Below, piece after piece: positions 17,965 through 25,300 of a stretch of DNA of 25,300 nucleotides (position 1 is its first letter; each line of letters begins with the position of its first letter). Below the pieces are notes generated by a model that saw nothing but the letters and a program-made list of their open reading frames with translations, made no database searches and was not told the origin of the DNA. The DNA lies in NCBI GenBank assembly GCA_045533175.1, contig JAZSHJ010000064.1, forward strand, positions 1-25,300. The letters run 5' to 3'. Made by a program: the position numbers and the translations under genes. Source of the DNA: SIG588 sp045533175. Its GTDB lineage: Bacteria > Bacillota > Clostridia > Oscillospirales > Acutalibacteraceae.

Positions 17965-17992
17965 TGTGATTCTCCTCGCGTTTAATAGTTTC

Positions 17993-18021
17993 AGTATACC
18001 ACACCTGCCGCCGTGTGGCAA
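17993..18021 (-). promoter_or_regulatory. tex promoter
   Basis: On the minus strand TTGCCA (18021-18016), a 17-nt spacer and TATACT (17998-17993) preceded by TGG, an extended -10. It lies ~30 nt upstream of the chosen ATG at 17964, which supports that start. The spacer contains the inverted repeat at 17999-18018. Confidence 0.75.
17999..18018. promoter_or_regulatory. Inverted repeat within the tex promoter spacer
   Basis: CCACAC and GTGTGG form 6-bp arms with an 8-nt centre, sitting between the -35 and -10 boxes of the tex promoter. It could be an operator or chance in a GC-rich spacer. Confidence 0.3.
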
Positions 18022-18058
18022 GGTACGGTTTTTTCGAAATTTTTTCGATGATTTCTTC

Positions 18059-18087
18059 TTGCTGTGCGCTTTCGGGTGTGATATAGT
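18059..18087 (+). promoter_or_regulatory. Promoter of the GH28-like gene
   Basis: TTGCTG (18059-18064), 17-nt spacer, TATAGT (18082-18087) with TGA just before it (extended -10). The start codon is ~30 nt downstream, behind a strong AAGGAGG ribosome binding site at about 18102-18108. It is divergent from the tex promoter. Confidence 0.7.
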
Positions 18088-18116
18088 AAAAACAACCGCA
18101 TAAGGAGGGATACGGT

Positions 18117-19367
18117 ATGGATTGTATCATTACAGATTTCGGCGCACGGGTGAGCGACCGGTTGCAGACCGATGCGATTCAAGCGGCAATCGACGCGTGC
18201 TTTTTGGCAGGTGGCGGCACCGTTACCGTGCCGTGCGGTGTGTTCCGCACCGGCGGTTTGCGCCTGCGGTCGGGTGTCACGCTCTACTTGAAAACCGGCG
18301 CATATTTGGAAGGAAGCGACAATCCCGAGGACTATCTCGGTTTTTGGCAGGATACGATCGAACCCGTCACTCCCTCCCCCGTTGAAGCGCGGTCCGTCAA
18401 CCCCTACAGCCGTTGGAACAATGGCCTCATCAAAGCCATCGATGCACACGACATCGCGATCGTCGGTGAGGTCGGCTCGTATATCGACGGGGTGGATTGC
18501 TATGATTCCGAAGGCGAAGAAGGGTATCGCGGCCCACACCTCATCAACCTGCAAAACTGCGAGCGCGTAACACTTACGGGATATACCGTACGCCGCAGCG
18601 CCAACTGGGCACACGCCATTTTCCGCAGTCGGGATATCCGCATTCAAAACGTCACCGTGTACGGCGGACACGACGGCATCGATATTTTCCTTTGCGACCG
18701 CGTGTTAATTGAAGATTGCCGCATCCTATCGGGCGACGACGGCATTGCGGGATACGACAACTACGACGTCACCGTGCGAAATTGCCATTTTGAAAGTTCA
18801 TGTTCCACCTTCCGCTTCGGCGGGCATAACGTGTTGATCGAAAACTGCACGTCCGCCGCACCCGCCGCATTCGGCCATCGATACGAGCTGAACGCGGATG
18901 CGCGCGCCGCCCGTGCGGGCAGCGATCGATGCCGTCACAACACCCTCACCACCTTCCTTTACTACTGCGACCATCGCTTCAAGCAACCGTTACGCCACAC
19001 ACCGGGGGATATTTTGGTGCGCAACTGCACCTTTGCGGGTGCGGATGCGGTGTTTGAAATGGATTTCGGCACACACATCTGGTGCAACCACCGTCCGCTG
19101 ACTTCCATCCGTTTTGAAAACTGCCGCTTCACCGATGTGTGTCGTCCCGCGAAACTCCTCGGCGGGGCGGAAGAACCGCTTCGCTTTGAAGTGGAAAACA
19201 CCACACTTTCCGCCCGCACGGGATGTGAATCCATGGCGGTGTTGGAAGCGCGTGATTTTGAACGTATCACACTCAAACAGGTAACCTTTGAAAACTTCCG
19301 TTTCCCGCACGCGGTGGTGCACACCGACGGTATCTGCGAAATGGATATCCCCGTGGAAAAGCACTAA
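18117..19367 (+). CDS. GH28-like right-handed beta-helix glycoside hydrolase
   Basis: A 416-residue protein beginning MDCIITDFGA with the typical polygalacturonase-superfamily opening (TDAIQAAIDAC, GGGTVTVPCGVF, GGLRLRSGVTLYL). Helix turns repeat as VxIENCxF-like strands. The active-site region reads GGHDGIDIFLCDRVLIEDC (D186, D189) then SGDDGI (D207, D208), matching the family's NTD and DD positions, followed by FRFGGHNVLIENC. The NTD Asn is replaced, and the RIK motif was not found, so substrate and activity are uncertain; it could also be a related beta-helix hydrolase. There is no signal peptide, so it is likely cytoplasmic and acts on imported oligosaccharides, for example pectin or rhamnogalacturonan fragments. 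It has its own promoter, AAGGAGG ribosome binding site and terminator. It converges on the GH95/GH78 operon. Confidence 0.8.
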   Translation: MDCIITDFGARVSDRLQTDAIQAAIDACFLAGGGTVTVPCGVFRTGGLRLRSGVTLYLKTGAYLEGSDNPEDYLGFWQDTIEPVTPSPVEARSVNPYSRWNNGLIKAIDAHDIAIVGEVGSYIDGVDCYDSEGEEGYRGPHLINLQNCERVTLTGYTVRRSANWAHAIFRSRDIRIQNVTVYGGHDGIDIFLCDRVLIEDCRILSGDDGIAGYDNYDVTVRNCHFESSCSTFRFGGHNVLIENCTSAAPAAFGHRYELNADARAARAGSDRCRHNTLTTFLYYCDHRFKQPLRHTPGDILVRNCTFAGADAVFEMDFGTHIWCNHRPLTSIRFENCRFTDVCRPAKLLGGAEEPLRFEVENTTLSARTGCESMAVLEARDFERITLKQVTFENFRFPHAVVHTDGICEMDIPVEKH

Positions 19368-19370
19368 GAG

Positions 19371-19413
19371 AAAAGAAACACAGGAGAGGGATTCCTCTCC
19401 TGTGTTTCTTTTT
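19371..19413 (+). terminator. Intrinsic terminator of the GH28-like gene
   Basis: Perfect 19-bp hairpin (stem AAAAGAAACACAGGAGAGG, loop GATT) ending in a T-run, four bases after the stop codon. It has A-rich and T-rich flanks and may work in both directions. Confidence 0.92.
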
Positions 19414-19616
19414 GGGGGTATATTTTTTCACTCCTTGCCGAGAATTGATTGTACTCCTTTTTTACCGCGCGCGCAACCTCTTTGTCACATTTTATTAAAA
19501 TTCGTTTACTTGCACAGCGTTCGACACTCTTATTGTGTAAATCCCCCACACACTTGCGCTTGACATACCGTAAAACACAAGAACTTGGGGCGTTTACACA
19601 TGTCTTGCTATGCAAA
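19414..19616. other. AT-richer intergenic spacer, no gene called
   Basis: About 200 bases between two convergent terminators, visibly more AT-rich than its surroundings. A minus-strand open frame crosses it (19364-19696, containing CDKEVARAVKKEYNQF), but it has no start codon or ribosome binding site within the spacer and only extends by borrowing the antisense of the GH78 gene. A TTGACA at about 19560 has no good -10 partner. No RNA gene was recognised. Confidence 0.5.
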
Positions 19617-19644
19617 AAGAAGGCGGGATCACTCCCGCCTTCTT
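19617..19644 (-). terminator. Intrinsic terminator of the GH95/GH78 operon
   Basis: Hairpin AAGAAGGCGGG / CCCGCCTTCTT with a 6-nt loop, followed on the minus strand by a T-run. It lies 12 nt after the TAA stop of the GH78 gene. Confidence 0.9.
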
Positions 19645-19656
19645 CACTCACATGGT

Positions 19657-21528
19657 TTACAGATACAAAATCGGCACAGCGCTCCAGCCATGACACAAAC
19701 TGCCCGCATTATCGAAGGCTCCCGCGCCTTCGGCCACTTCCCACACGGTGGTGGCTCCCGCCGCGATCATCGGCAAAAAGGTGCGGTGAATGTCTGCTTT
19801 CACGTGAGCGCGATAGGATTCATCCACCTCCAACAACGCATCGTAGATAAACCCTTTCATGCTGAGCGTGCAAGGCAAAAGCGTACCCGCCGCCAACGCC
19901 TCGGCAACCGCGCGGCTTTCGGCTTCGTCCGTGAGCCCCGCCAAAATCGCCAAAGCGTTTCCCAACGCGGTGAAGTGAGCCCCCCCTGCCGTGAAGGCAA
20001 ACAGCCCCCGCTTTTCACAGAAGAAATGCGCTTTCACCGCAGGACGCATCGCATCCAGCCACACCTGTTCCGTGAACGGATGTCCGAGCAGACCGGCTAT
20101 GTATTTCAGATTCTCCAATGCGCGGATGCACAGCACGTTCAGCAAGAGATCGGCCACGCCGCCTTCCACGAGGAACAACCCTTCTGACCAATCGTAGAAG
20201 TTCCAATAATCTGCCCCCTTAAACGAATAGAGCAACCCTTCCCGCATCTGCGGTTTGAACGCTGCCATAACGGAGAGCAGTTTTTCGTACACTTCCTCAC
20301 CAAACGCGAGATCGCCCGTATGATCCAGATATTCCCGCACGGCGGTGAAATAGTGAAGCGAAAACGAAGGAATCACCTGCACGCTGCCGCAGGGATACGT
20401 GATGGATAACAGACCGTCCTCCCGCCGATCCTGTGCGATCAGCCGCAGGTTGGCACGGGCGTAGGTGCGGTTGCCGTTTTCAAACGCACGGTAACCGCAC
20501 AGCATTTGGTTGCGGGAATCGTACACGTACAATCCCTGTTCACGCCACGGGGTATCCACGTAACGCTCCAGCATGCATCGTTCCAGCGTGGTGACACACA
20601 GATCGTAGATGGCTTTATCCTTTTCATCGGCAAAAGTACGCGCCACCCGCGTAACGGGATAGGTCTGCGGGAACACGCCGATATACTCCACCTCAATGGG
20701 GGCTTCGCAGTACACCTCAATGTATCGGCACCCCATGCGCAACATATAGTTTGCAAACGCATTTTCTCCCGCACGGGCAACGTATTCAAAGCTGAAATCG
20801 CGATCGGCAATAAGGCGGCGTACCCCGCCGTCCTCGATATGTTCGCCCCACGAAACGGTAACAGTCTGTTCACACGGGGAAGCGAATCGCAATACCGGCA
20901 ACCCCACCGTTTCGGCACCCAAGTCAAACAGGTAATGATTCCCTTCGGCCTTCAGCGCCGTTACCGTCGCTTCGCCGTGCACCACCGATTTTGCAACGGG
21001 GCGGGGGTACATTGCGGGACAGCACTTTTCTACGGTTACACTAGGATGAAAAGGCGTGTCATCGGGACGGGTGGCATCGTAGCAAAAGCCGGGACCGAGC
21101 TGCATGGTCACCGTTTTTTGTCGTCCGCTTTGGTAACGCGGCTCTTCACGGCAAAGGGTGTTCGCCCCGCTTGTGCACACTATTCTGCCGTCGCATTCCA
21201 CGGCATACAAGAGGCCTGCCGCCGCAGGTTTATACCAAAAGGTGGACATGCCGATGTGCCACACCAAAAAGGTAACTGTGTTTTCCCCTTCGGTCAAATA
21301 CGACGTGATTTCCACGCTGTCATACACCTTGTAATGTTCAAAATCCGCGTATTGATTGGATGCGGCGAACTTCCCGTTCACAAACAGCGTGTAATCCCCG
21401 TCCACCGAAAGATGCACCGTCACCCGTCCGCCACGATAGGTGACGGGTTGCACAAACTCACCGTAACTGTCGGGGATCGCCGTTGCGGTATACCATATCC
21501 ACCGCGCGGTGTCAAAGATGTTTTTCAT
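19657..21528 (-). CDS. GH78 alpha-L-rhamnosidase
   Basis: A 623-residue enzyme expected to release terminal alpha-L-rhamnose. The N-terminal part (~1-120) is a beta-sandwich with WIWY and VDGDYTLFVNGKFAA, typical of bacterial rhamnosidases. The (alpha/alpha)6 barrel (~290-610) carries DTPWREQGLYVYDSRNQ, corresponding to the family's D-x-P-x-R-E-x-x-x-W-x-GD region with E330 as the likely acid. Its C-terminal end has GATTVWEVAEG with E597 as the likely base and CHGWSAVP. It is shorter than many GH78 enzymes, which carry extra sandwich domains. There is no signal peptide, so it is cytoplasmic. Its ATG overlaps the TGA of the upstream GH95 gene (ATGA), implying translational coupling. It is the last gene of the operon, before the terminator at 19617-19644. 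Confidence 0.9.
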   Translation of the reverse strand: MKNIFDTARWIWYTATAIPDSYGEFVQPVTYRGGRVTVHLSVDGDYTLFVNGKFAASNQYADFEHYKVYDSVEITSYLTEGENTVTFLVWHIGMSTFWYKPAAAGLLYAVECDGRIVCTSGANTLCREEPRYQSGRQKTVTMQLGPGFCYDATRPDDTPFHPSVTVEKCCPAMYPRPVAKSVVHGEATVTALKAEGNHYLFDLGAETVGLPVLRFASPCEQTVTVSWGEHIEDGGVRRLIADRDFSFEYVARAGENAFANYMLRMGCRYIEVYCEAPIEVEYIGVFPQTYPVTRVARTFADEKDKAIYDLCVTTLERCMLERYVDTPWREQGLYVYDSRNQMLCGYRAFENGNRTYARANLRLIAQDRREDGLLSITYPCGSVQVIPSFSLHYFTAVREYLDHTGDLAFGEEVYEKLLSVMAAFKPQMREGLLYSFKGADYWNFYDWSEGLFLVEGGVADLLLNVLCIRALENLKYIAGLLGHPFTEQVWLDAMRPAVKAHFFCEKRGLFAFTAGGAHFTALGNALAILAGLTDEAESRAVAEALAAGTLLPCTLSMKGFIYDALLEVDESYRAHVKADIHRTFLPMIAAGATTVWEVAEGAGAFDNAGSLCHGWSAVPILYL

Positions 21529-23858
21529 TTCGTTTCCGTCCCTTCAAACTGCAGCGTAGCCGTTTCGCCTGCCAGCAGTTGGATTACCAAAACATCCCCC
21601 TCCGTTTTGAACGGATGGGTGGCAGAAAGCGGTCTTGCTGCTTTCACACGCAAGGTGCTGTCCCGATCGGCGGTGAAGGTTGCCGCGGTCACGCGGCTGT
21701 TTTGCCACGTCACATCCACCGTGAACCCGCCGCGCGCGCGCAGACCTTTTACCGCGCCGTTTTCCCATGTGGGCGGCAAAGCGGGCAACAGCGTAATCAC
21801 ACGAGCATCGGGTGTGCCGAGATGGCTTTGTAACAGCATTTCACAGATCCCCGCCGTGCCGCCGAAGTTGCCGTCGATCTGGAACGGGGGATGCATATCA
21901 AAGAGGTTTTCGGCGGTAGACATTTGCAACAATTGCCGAACATGATGAGCCGCTGCCGCACCGTCACCCAAACGGGCATAGAAATTGATGATCCACGCAC
22001 GCGACCAACCCGTGGCGCCGCCGCCGTGCGTCAATCGCCGTTCGATGGTGCGGCGCGCCGCTTCGTACAGTACGGGATCGGTTTCGTTGATCTCGTCCGC
22101 CGGGAACAACCCGAACAGATGGGAAATATGCCGATGCCCCGGTTCGGCCTCTTCGTAGTCACGGATCCATTCGCACAACGTGCCGTATCGCTCGCTCACC
22201 CGCAAGGGCGGTAAGCGGCGGCGCACGTCGTGCAGCGTGCGGGCAAAGGCATCTTCACCAAACAACGCACACGCGTGTTCCGTTCGGGTGAACAGCGCCC
22301 GTATGATCTGAAAATCGATGGTCGCACCGTAGGTGACCATTTCGCATTGCTTTTCGCCGTGTTGATCGTAGTAAAAAAAGTCGTTTTCGGGCGAGTTGGA
22401 GGGGGCGGTCACAAGATAGCCGTTCGGCCCTTCGGTGAGATAGTCGCACAAAAAGCGGCACGCACCCTGCAAAACGGGGAATATCTCTTTCAAGTACGCG
22501 CGATCACCCGTGTATTCGTAATGCTCCCACAAATTCAGACACATCCACGCGCCCGCCATCGGGAACAGCCCGCATTGTACGTAGTCATGTACCCCTGTGC
22601 GACCGAACGCGTTGGTGGTGTGGTGGATCACCCAGCCGTCCGCACCGTAGAGTTCTTTGGCGGTGGTTTCGCCAAAATGGGCAAGCATCTTCATGAAATG
22701 CACAAGCGGCCGCACGGTATCGCTCAAATTGGCCGTTTCGGCAGGCCAATAATTCATTTGCAAATTGATGTTGGTGTGATAATCGCTCCCCCACGGCGGC
22801 GCAAACCCATTGCACCACACCCCTTGCAGGTTGGCGGGCAAAGTGGCGCGTTTGCCCGAACAAGAGGTGAGCAAATAGCGCCCGAAGTGGAAATACAGCA
22901 CCCACAGTCCCGCATCTTCCTCCCCCGTCTGCACGCGGCGCAAACGCTCGTCGGTGGGGATATCGCTGCGATCGGGGGCATTCAAATCGAGTTGCACACG
23001 CGAAAACAGCGTGCGATTCTCGGCAATATGGGCGGCACGCACATCGTCGTAATTCGCCACGACCGCCCGTGCCAACGTGGCCGCGGCAAGAGTGGCGGGA
23101 TCGCACGTGTGATCGATATCAAACCGTGTCACGTCGTAGTTGGTGGCAAAGGCGGCACAAAGTGTCAACACCGTGGCATCGGTAACCACCAGCGTGTTTC
23201 CGTCGGCACACACATCGCCGTCCGAAATCGCCTTCACATCGGCCGCAAAATGCATACCTACACCGCCCTTGCCGTGCCACTCGGTGGTGGGGAAGGTCAC
23301 CTGCCCTGCACAGCGCAACGTCGCATCGTCGAGTGCCGTCGTGACACCGTCCTTTTCACGCGTATAGGCAACTCTGCAGGAAAACGGCGTATCGCAGGTC
23401 AAACGATAGAAAAACGCATCCTGTTCCGTGCTGACAAAGGATTCCGAGCAAAAATATGCCCCCGCTTTTTGGTAAGACACACGTACCATCGCGTCGTCGA
23501 GGAACAATTCCTTTCGATAGTCGGTGTGCGGGGCGTTGTCTTGGAATGTCACCGTCAGTTCGCCAAAGCTTTCATAGGTGCGCACCGCCCGCGGATCGGC
23601 CAAAAAGTTTTGGGTGCATAGTTCGGCCGCCTCTTTGTATTGCTCTGCAAACAGCAGTTCGCGAATGCGCGGCAACACCGCCGTGGCGGCGGGGTTTTTC
23701 TCGACGTTTTGGTACCCGCACCACAGCGTTTCGTCATTAAACTCCACCGTTTCACAGGCGGGGTCGCCGTATACCATTGCGCCGAGCCGCCCGTTGCCAA
23801 GCGGGAACGCGCGCATCCAATCCCGTTGGTAGCGGTCGTGCCAAATACGATTTTCCAT
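21525..23858 (-). CDS. GH95 family alpha-L-fucosidase or alpha-L-galactosidase
   Basis: A 777-residue enzyme. The N-terminal beta domain opens with AFPLGNGRLGAMVYGDP and VEFNDETLWCGY, diagnostic of GH95. The barrel holds GRYLLTSCSGKRATLPANLQG, then HTNINLQMNYWPAE (N363 and N365), APSNSPEN (E491) and QIDGNFGGTAG (D662). These sit where the family's paired Asn, catalytic Glu and Asp are expected, in the right order with similar spacing. Known members remove alpha-1,2-fucose from xyloglucan, RG-I/II or host glycans, and some prefer L-galactose; the sequence alone does not settle which. No signal peptide, hence cytoplasmic. It starts 9 nt after the acyltransferase gene, with AGGGGGA upstream of the ATG, and overlaps GH78 by four bases. 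Confidence 0.92.
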   Translation of the reverse strand: MENRIWHDRYQRDWMRAFPLGNGRLGAMVYGDPACETVEFNDETLWCGYQNVEKNPAATAVLPRIRELLFAEQYKEAAELCTQNFLADPRAVRTYESFGELTVTFQDNAPHTDYRKELFLDDAMVRVSYQKAGAYFCSESFVSTEQDAFFYRLTCDTPFSCRVAYTREKDGVTTALDDATLRCAGQVTFPTTEWHGKGGVGMHFAADVKAISDGDVCADGNTLVVTDATVLTLCAAFATNYDVTRFDIDHTCDPATLAAATLARAVVANYDDVRAAHIAENRTLFSRVQLDLNAPDRSDIPTDERLRRVQTGEEDAGLWVLYFHFGRYLLTSCSGKRATLPANLQGVWCNGFAPPWGSDYHTNINLQMNYWPAETANLSDTVRPLVHFMKMLAHFGETTAKELYGADGWVIHHTTNAFGRTGVHDYVQCGLFPMAGAWMCLNLWEHYEYTGDRAYLKEIFPVLQGACRFLCDYLTEGPNGYLVTAPSNSPENDFFYYDQHGEKQCEMVTYGATIDFQIIRALFTRTEHACALFGEDAFARTLHDVRRRLPPLRVSERYGTLCEWIRDYEEAEPGHRHISHLFGLFPADEINETDPVLYEAARRTIERRLTHGGGATGWSRAWIINFYARLGDGAAAAHHVRQLLQMSTAENLFDMHPPFQIDGNFGGTAGICEMLLQSHLGTPDARVITLLPALPPTWENGAVKGLRARGGFTVDVTWQNSRVTAATFTADRDSTLRVKAARPLSATHPFKTEGDVLVIQLLAGETATLQFEGTETK

Positions 23859-23867
23859 AATATCCCC

Positions 23868-24932
23868 CTATTGGCGCACCAGGTGCTTCAAAATCGGCAG
23901 TTTGGACAGCACCCACACGGCCGCGTAAGACACAGCCAGGGTAACAATGAGATTAAACAGCATCGGTAGCAATACGCCCGGCAGCAACACGCCCACGCGA
24001 CTCACCACCGCCAGCACCGCAATATGCACGATGTACACCCCGAAAGACAGCGCCGACAACCGCGCAAGCGGCGAGGTCGTCGACACGGTTTTGCCTTCGC
24101 AGAGGGACAGCACAAAAGCAAACACGGCCACGCTGTAGAAGAATACGTTCACACTCCCGTTGGCATAAAAGAGATCATACAAGCGGTTTTCAGGGGTGGA
24201 AAACCACGCGGTGAGCCCCACCGTGAGCAACAGTCCCGCCGCCCCCGCCGCATACAGCCACGGGCGATACGCTTTGTTCCACGCCACGTGGGTGAGATAC
24301 CATCCCGCAAGGTAATATAACAGATATTCGGTGAGAAAACCAAACTCAAACTTATCCGCATATTTCCGTACCAGATCTTCCCCGCCCACAAAGGTGTTGC
24401 CGAAGAAATTAAGAAGCGGTACGCACAGCGTCACCGCGGTGCCGAGCGCCAACAGCCACAGAATCGAACGGGCGTTTTCTCGCTTCACAAACAATCGCAA
24501 AAGCGGCGTGATAAGGTACAAACCGATCAGCATGTAGAGATACCAAAAATGGTAATGCCCGTTTACCACCGCCACCGCAAATGTACGAAGCGAAAACGGT
24601 TCGTGTTGCAACAGGGGCATGGCCAGTTCATACCACAATGCATACAGCAAAGACCACACAAGCGTCAGCAAAAACAGCACCCATGCAGAGTGAAACACTT
24701 TTTTCGGCGGTACGTCGCGTTCTTCGTTCAGCATCAGCGCGCCCGAGATCATTAAAAACAACGGCACACCGATGCGAGAAAGGCTGTCCAGCACGTTTGC
24801 CCACAAGCACGCCGCCGAAGGATTGGGAGCAGAGGAGATCACGGGAAACGCCACGTGCGTCATCACCACCGCAATGATTGCCGCCACGCGCATCACATCA
24901 AACGCCGCCGTGCGGCGCGACTGCTTTTCCAT
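23868..24932 (-). CDS. Family-3 membrane acyltransferase (putative sugar O-acyltransferase)
   Basis: A 354-residue integral membrane protein with about ten hydrophobic segments. It opens with the family signature FDVMRVAAIIAVVMTHVAF, where the Arg and the His of THV are the conserved catalytic-region residues. RIGVPLFLMISGALML and YHFWYLYMLIGLYLITP are further hallmarks of Acyl_transf_3 proteins, which move acetyl or succinyl groups onto cell-surface polysaccharides or small glycans. The target is unknown. The start is placed at the second ATG (24932), because AAGGGGGG directly abuts the first ATG (24938) but lies 6 nt from the second. It sits between a deacetylase-like gene (14 nt upstream) and GH95 (9 nt downstream) in one operon. 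Confidence 0.88.
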   Translation of the reverse strand: MEKQSRRTAAFDVMRVAAIIAVVMTHVAFPVISSAPNPSAACLWANVLDSLSRIGVPLFLMISGALMLNEERDVPPKKVFHSAWVLFLLTLVWSLLYALWYELAMPLLQHEPFSLRTFAVAVVNGHYHFWYLYMLIGLYLITPLLRLFVKRENARSILWLLALGTAVTLCVPLLNFFGNTFVGGEDLVRKYADKFEFGFLTEYLLYYLAGWYLTHVAWNKAYRPWLYAAGAAGLLLTVGLTAWFSTPENRLYDLFYANGSVNVFFYSVAVFAFVLSLCEGKTVSTTSPLARLSALSFGVYIVHIAVLAVVSRVGVLLPGVLLPMLFNLIVTLAVSYAAVWVLSKLPILKHLVRQ

Positions 24933-24935
24933 AAA

Positions 24936-24946
24936 CATCCCCCCTT
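24936..24946 (-). promoter_or_regulatory. Ribosome binding site deciding the acyltransferase start
   Basis: The minus strand reads TAA (stop of the deacetylase-like gene), then AAGGGGGG, then ATGTTTATG. The purine run touches the first ATG, too close for initiation, and is 6 nt from the second, which is therefore preferred. Confidence 0.6.
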
Positions 24947-25300
24947 TTAGCCGAGCAAGACGTCGCGGTTGGTGCCGTAAAACACATCTTCACGTCCGCT
25001 GATGTAGGAGAAGAATTCATCCAACCGCTGCCAGTTTTCGGTAGCCATATCCATTTCAAACGAGTGTCCCCACACATACAGCAACGGGCGAGTGGCGGGA
25101 TCGGCCTCCACAAAACGGCGCGCGATCTCCATCAAGTGATCCCATCCACACAAATGCGATACGGTGGGATTAAAGCGATACAAATTCTCTTGCGCGGCAA
25201 AGGATTCGGTGGATGTGATGGTGCGGCAATAACGTACCCCCGTGTTCTCGCGGATAAGTGCCGCCACACGGTCATCGTTGTTCACACCGCCGCAGGGATA
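24947..25300 (-). CDS. Polysaccharide deacetylase-like protein, C-terminal part (cut by window edge)
   Basis: The 117 visible codons continue through the right edge; the upstream residues read YPCGGVNNDDRVAALI. The segment carries RYCRTI...NLYRFNPTVSH and LLYVWGHSFEMD followed by NWQRLDEFFSYI, a pattern typical of the C-terminal half of small CE4-related polysaccharide deacetylase-fold proteins. The N-terminal half with the metal-binding Asp/His motif is outside the window, so catalytic status cannot be judged. The GTG at 25285 is an internal codon, not a start. It is the most upstream visible gene of the minus-strand operon, with a TAA stop 14 nt before the acyltransferase start. Confidence 0.8.
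   Translation of the reverse strand, partial: YPCGGVNNDDRVAALIRENTGVRYCRTITSTESFAAQENLYRFNPTVSHLCGWDHLMEIARRFVEADPATRPLLYVWGHSFEMDMATENWQRLDEFFSYISGREDVFYGTNRDVLLG

Noticed and set aside
19364..19696. 110-codon minus-strand frame between the GH28-like and GH78 genes
   Set aside because: It overlaps both terminators and the 3' end of GH78; the part unique to the spacer has no start codon or ribosome binding site.
20506..23621. Plus-strand frames opposite GH78 and GH95 (20506-21945, 22230-23621)
   Set aside because: Antisense of two well-supported enzyme genes; no promoter or ribosome binding site and no domain similarity.

Overview
The window looks like a Gram-positive, probably gut-associated Clostridia-type bacterium (Bacillota). 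The basis is sigma-A style promoters, AAGGAGG-type ribosome binding sites, strong intrinsic terminators, and long secreted proteins with BspA-type leucine-rich and C-x-x-C repeats. Base composition is GC-rich with GC-rich third codon positions, which leaves very long empty reading frames opposite the real genes. No rRNA, tRNA, CRISPR array, phage or IS element was found. The taxonomic call is an inference from general features only.

Left part (1-15662, all minus strand): two tandem paralogous genes for giant secreted proteins. Gene A (15662 to 8760, 2300 codons) has a signal peptide, a beta-sandwich, two right-handed beta-helices of the Pectate_lyase_3 type, a short BspA-type LRR, two ~370-410-residue modules, C-x-x-C repeats and the start of a C-terminal cell-wall-binding-like module. 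Gene B (about 8790 to beyond the left edge) has the same order but four ~370-residue modules and at least seven 41-residue repeats. Gene B lacks its promoter, signal peptide and the front of its first domain. At 8778-8792 the unfinished C-terminal module of gene A runs straight into the middle of gene B's N-terminal domain, and one extra base at 7969-7971 shifts gene B's frame. This is either a real deletion plus frameshift or an assembly artefact.

Middle part (15663-18116): a consensus promoter with an adjacent palindrome drives gene A. The tex gene (Tex/YqgF-S1 transcription accessory protein) follows upstream with its own promoter and terminator. Tex and a GH28-like gene are divergently transcribed from back-to-back promoters.

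Right part (18117-25300): a GH28-like beta-helix hydrolase on the plus strand converges on a minus-strand operon. In transcription order the operon holds a polysaccharide deacetylase-like protein (cut by the right edge), a family-3 membrane acyltransferase, a GH95 alpha-L-fucosidase or L-galactosidase and a GH78 alpha-L-rhamnosidase. Genes are tightly packed, with an ATGA overlap between GH95 and GH78 and a terminator after GH78. The three glycosidases have no signal peptides, so they probably act in the cytoplasm on imported rhamnose- and fucose-containing (pectin-like) oligosaccharides. The giant surface proteins may bind or cut the polysaccharide outside. No transporter or local regulator is visible, so the pathway is incomplete here.
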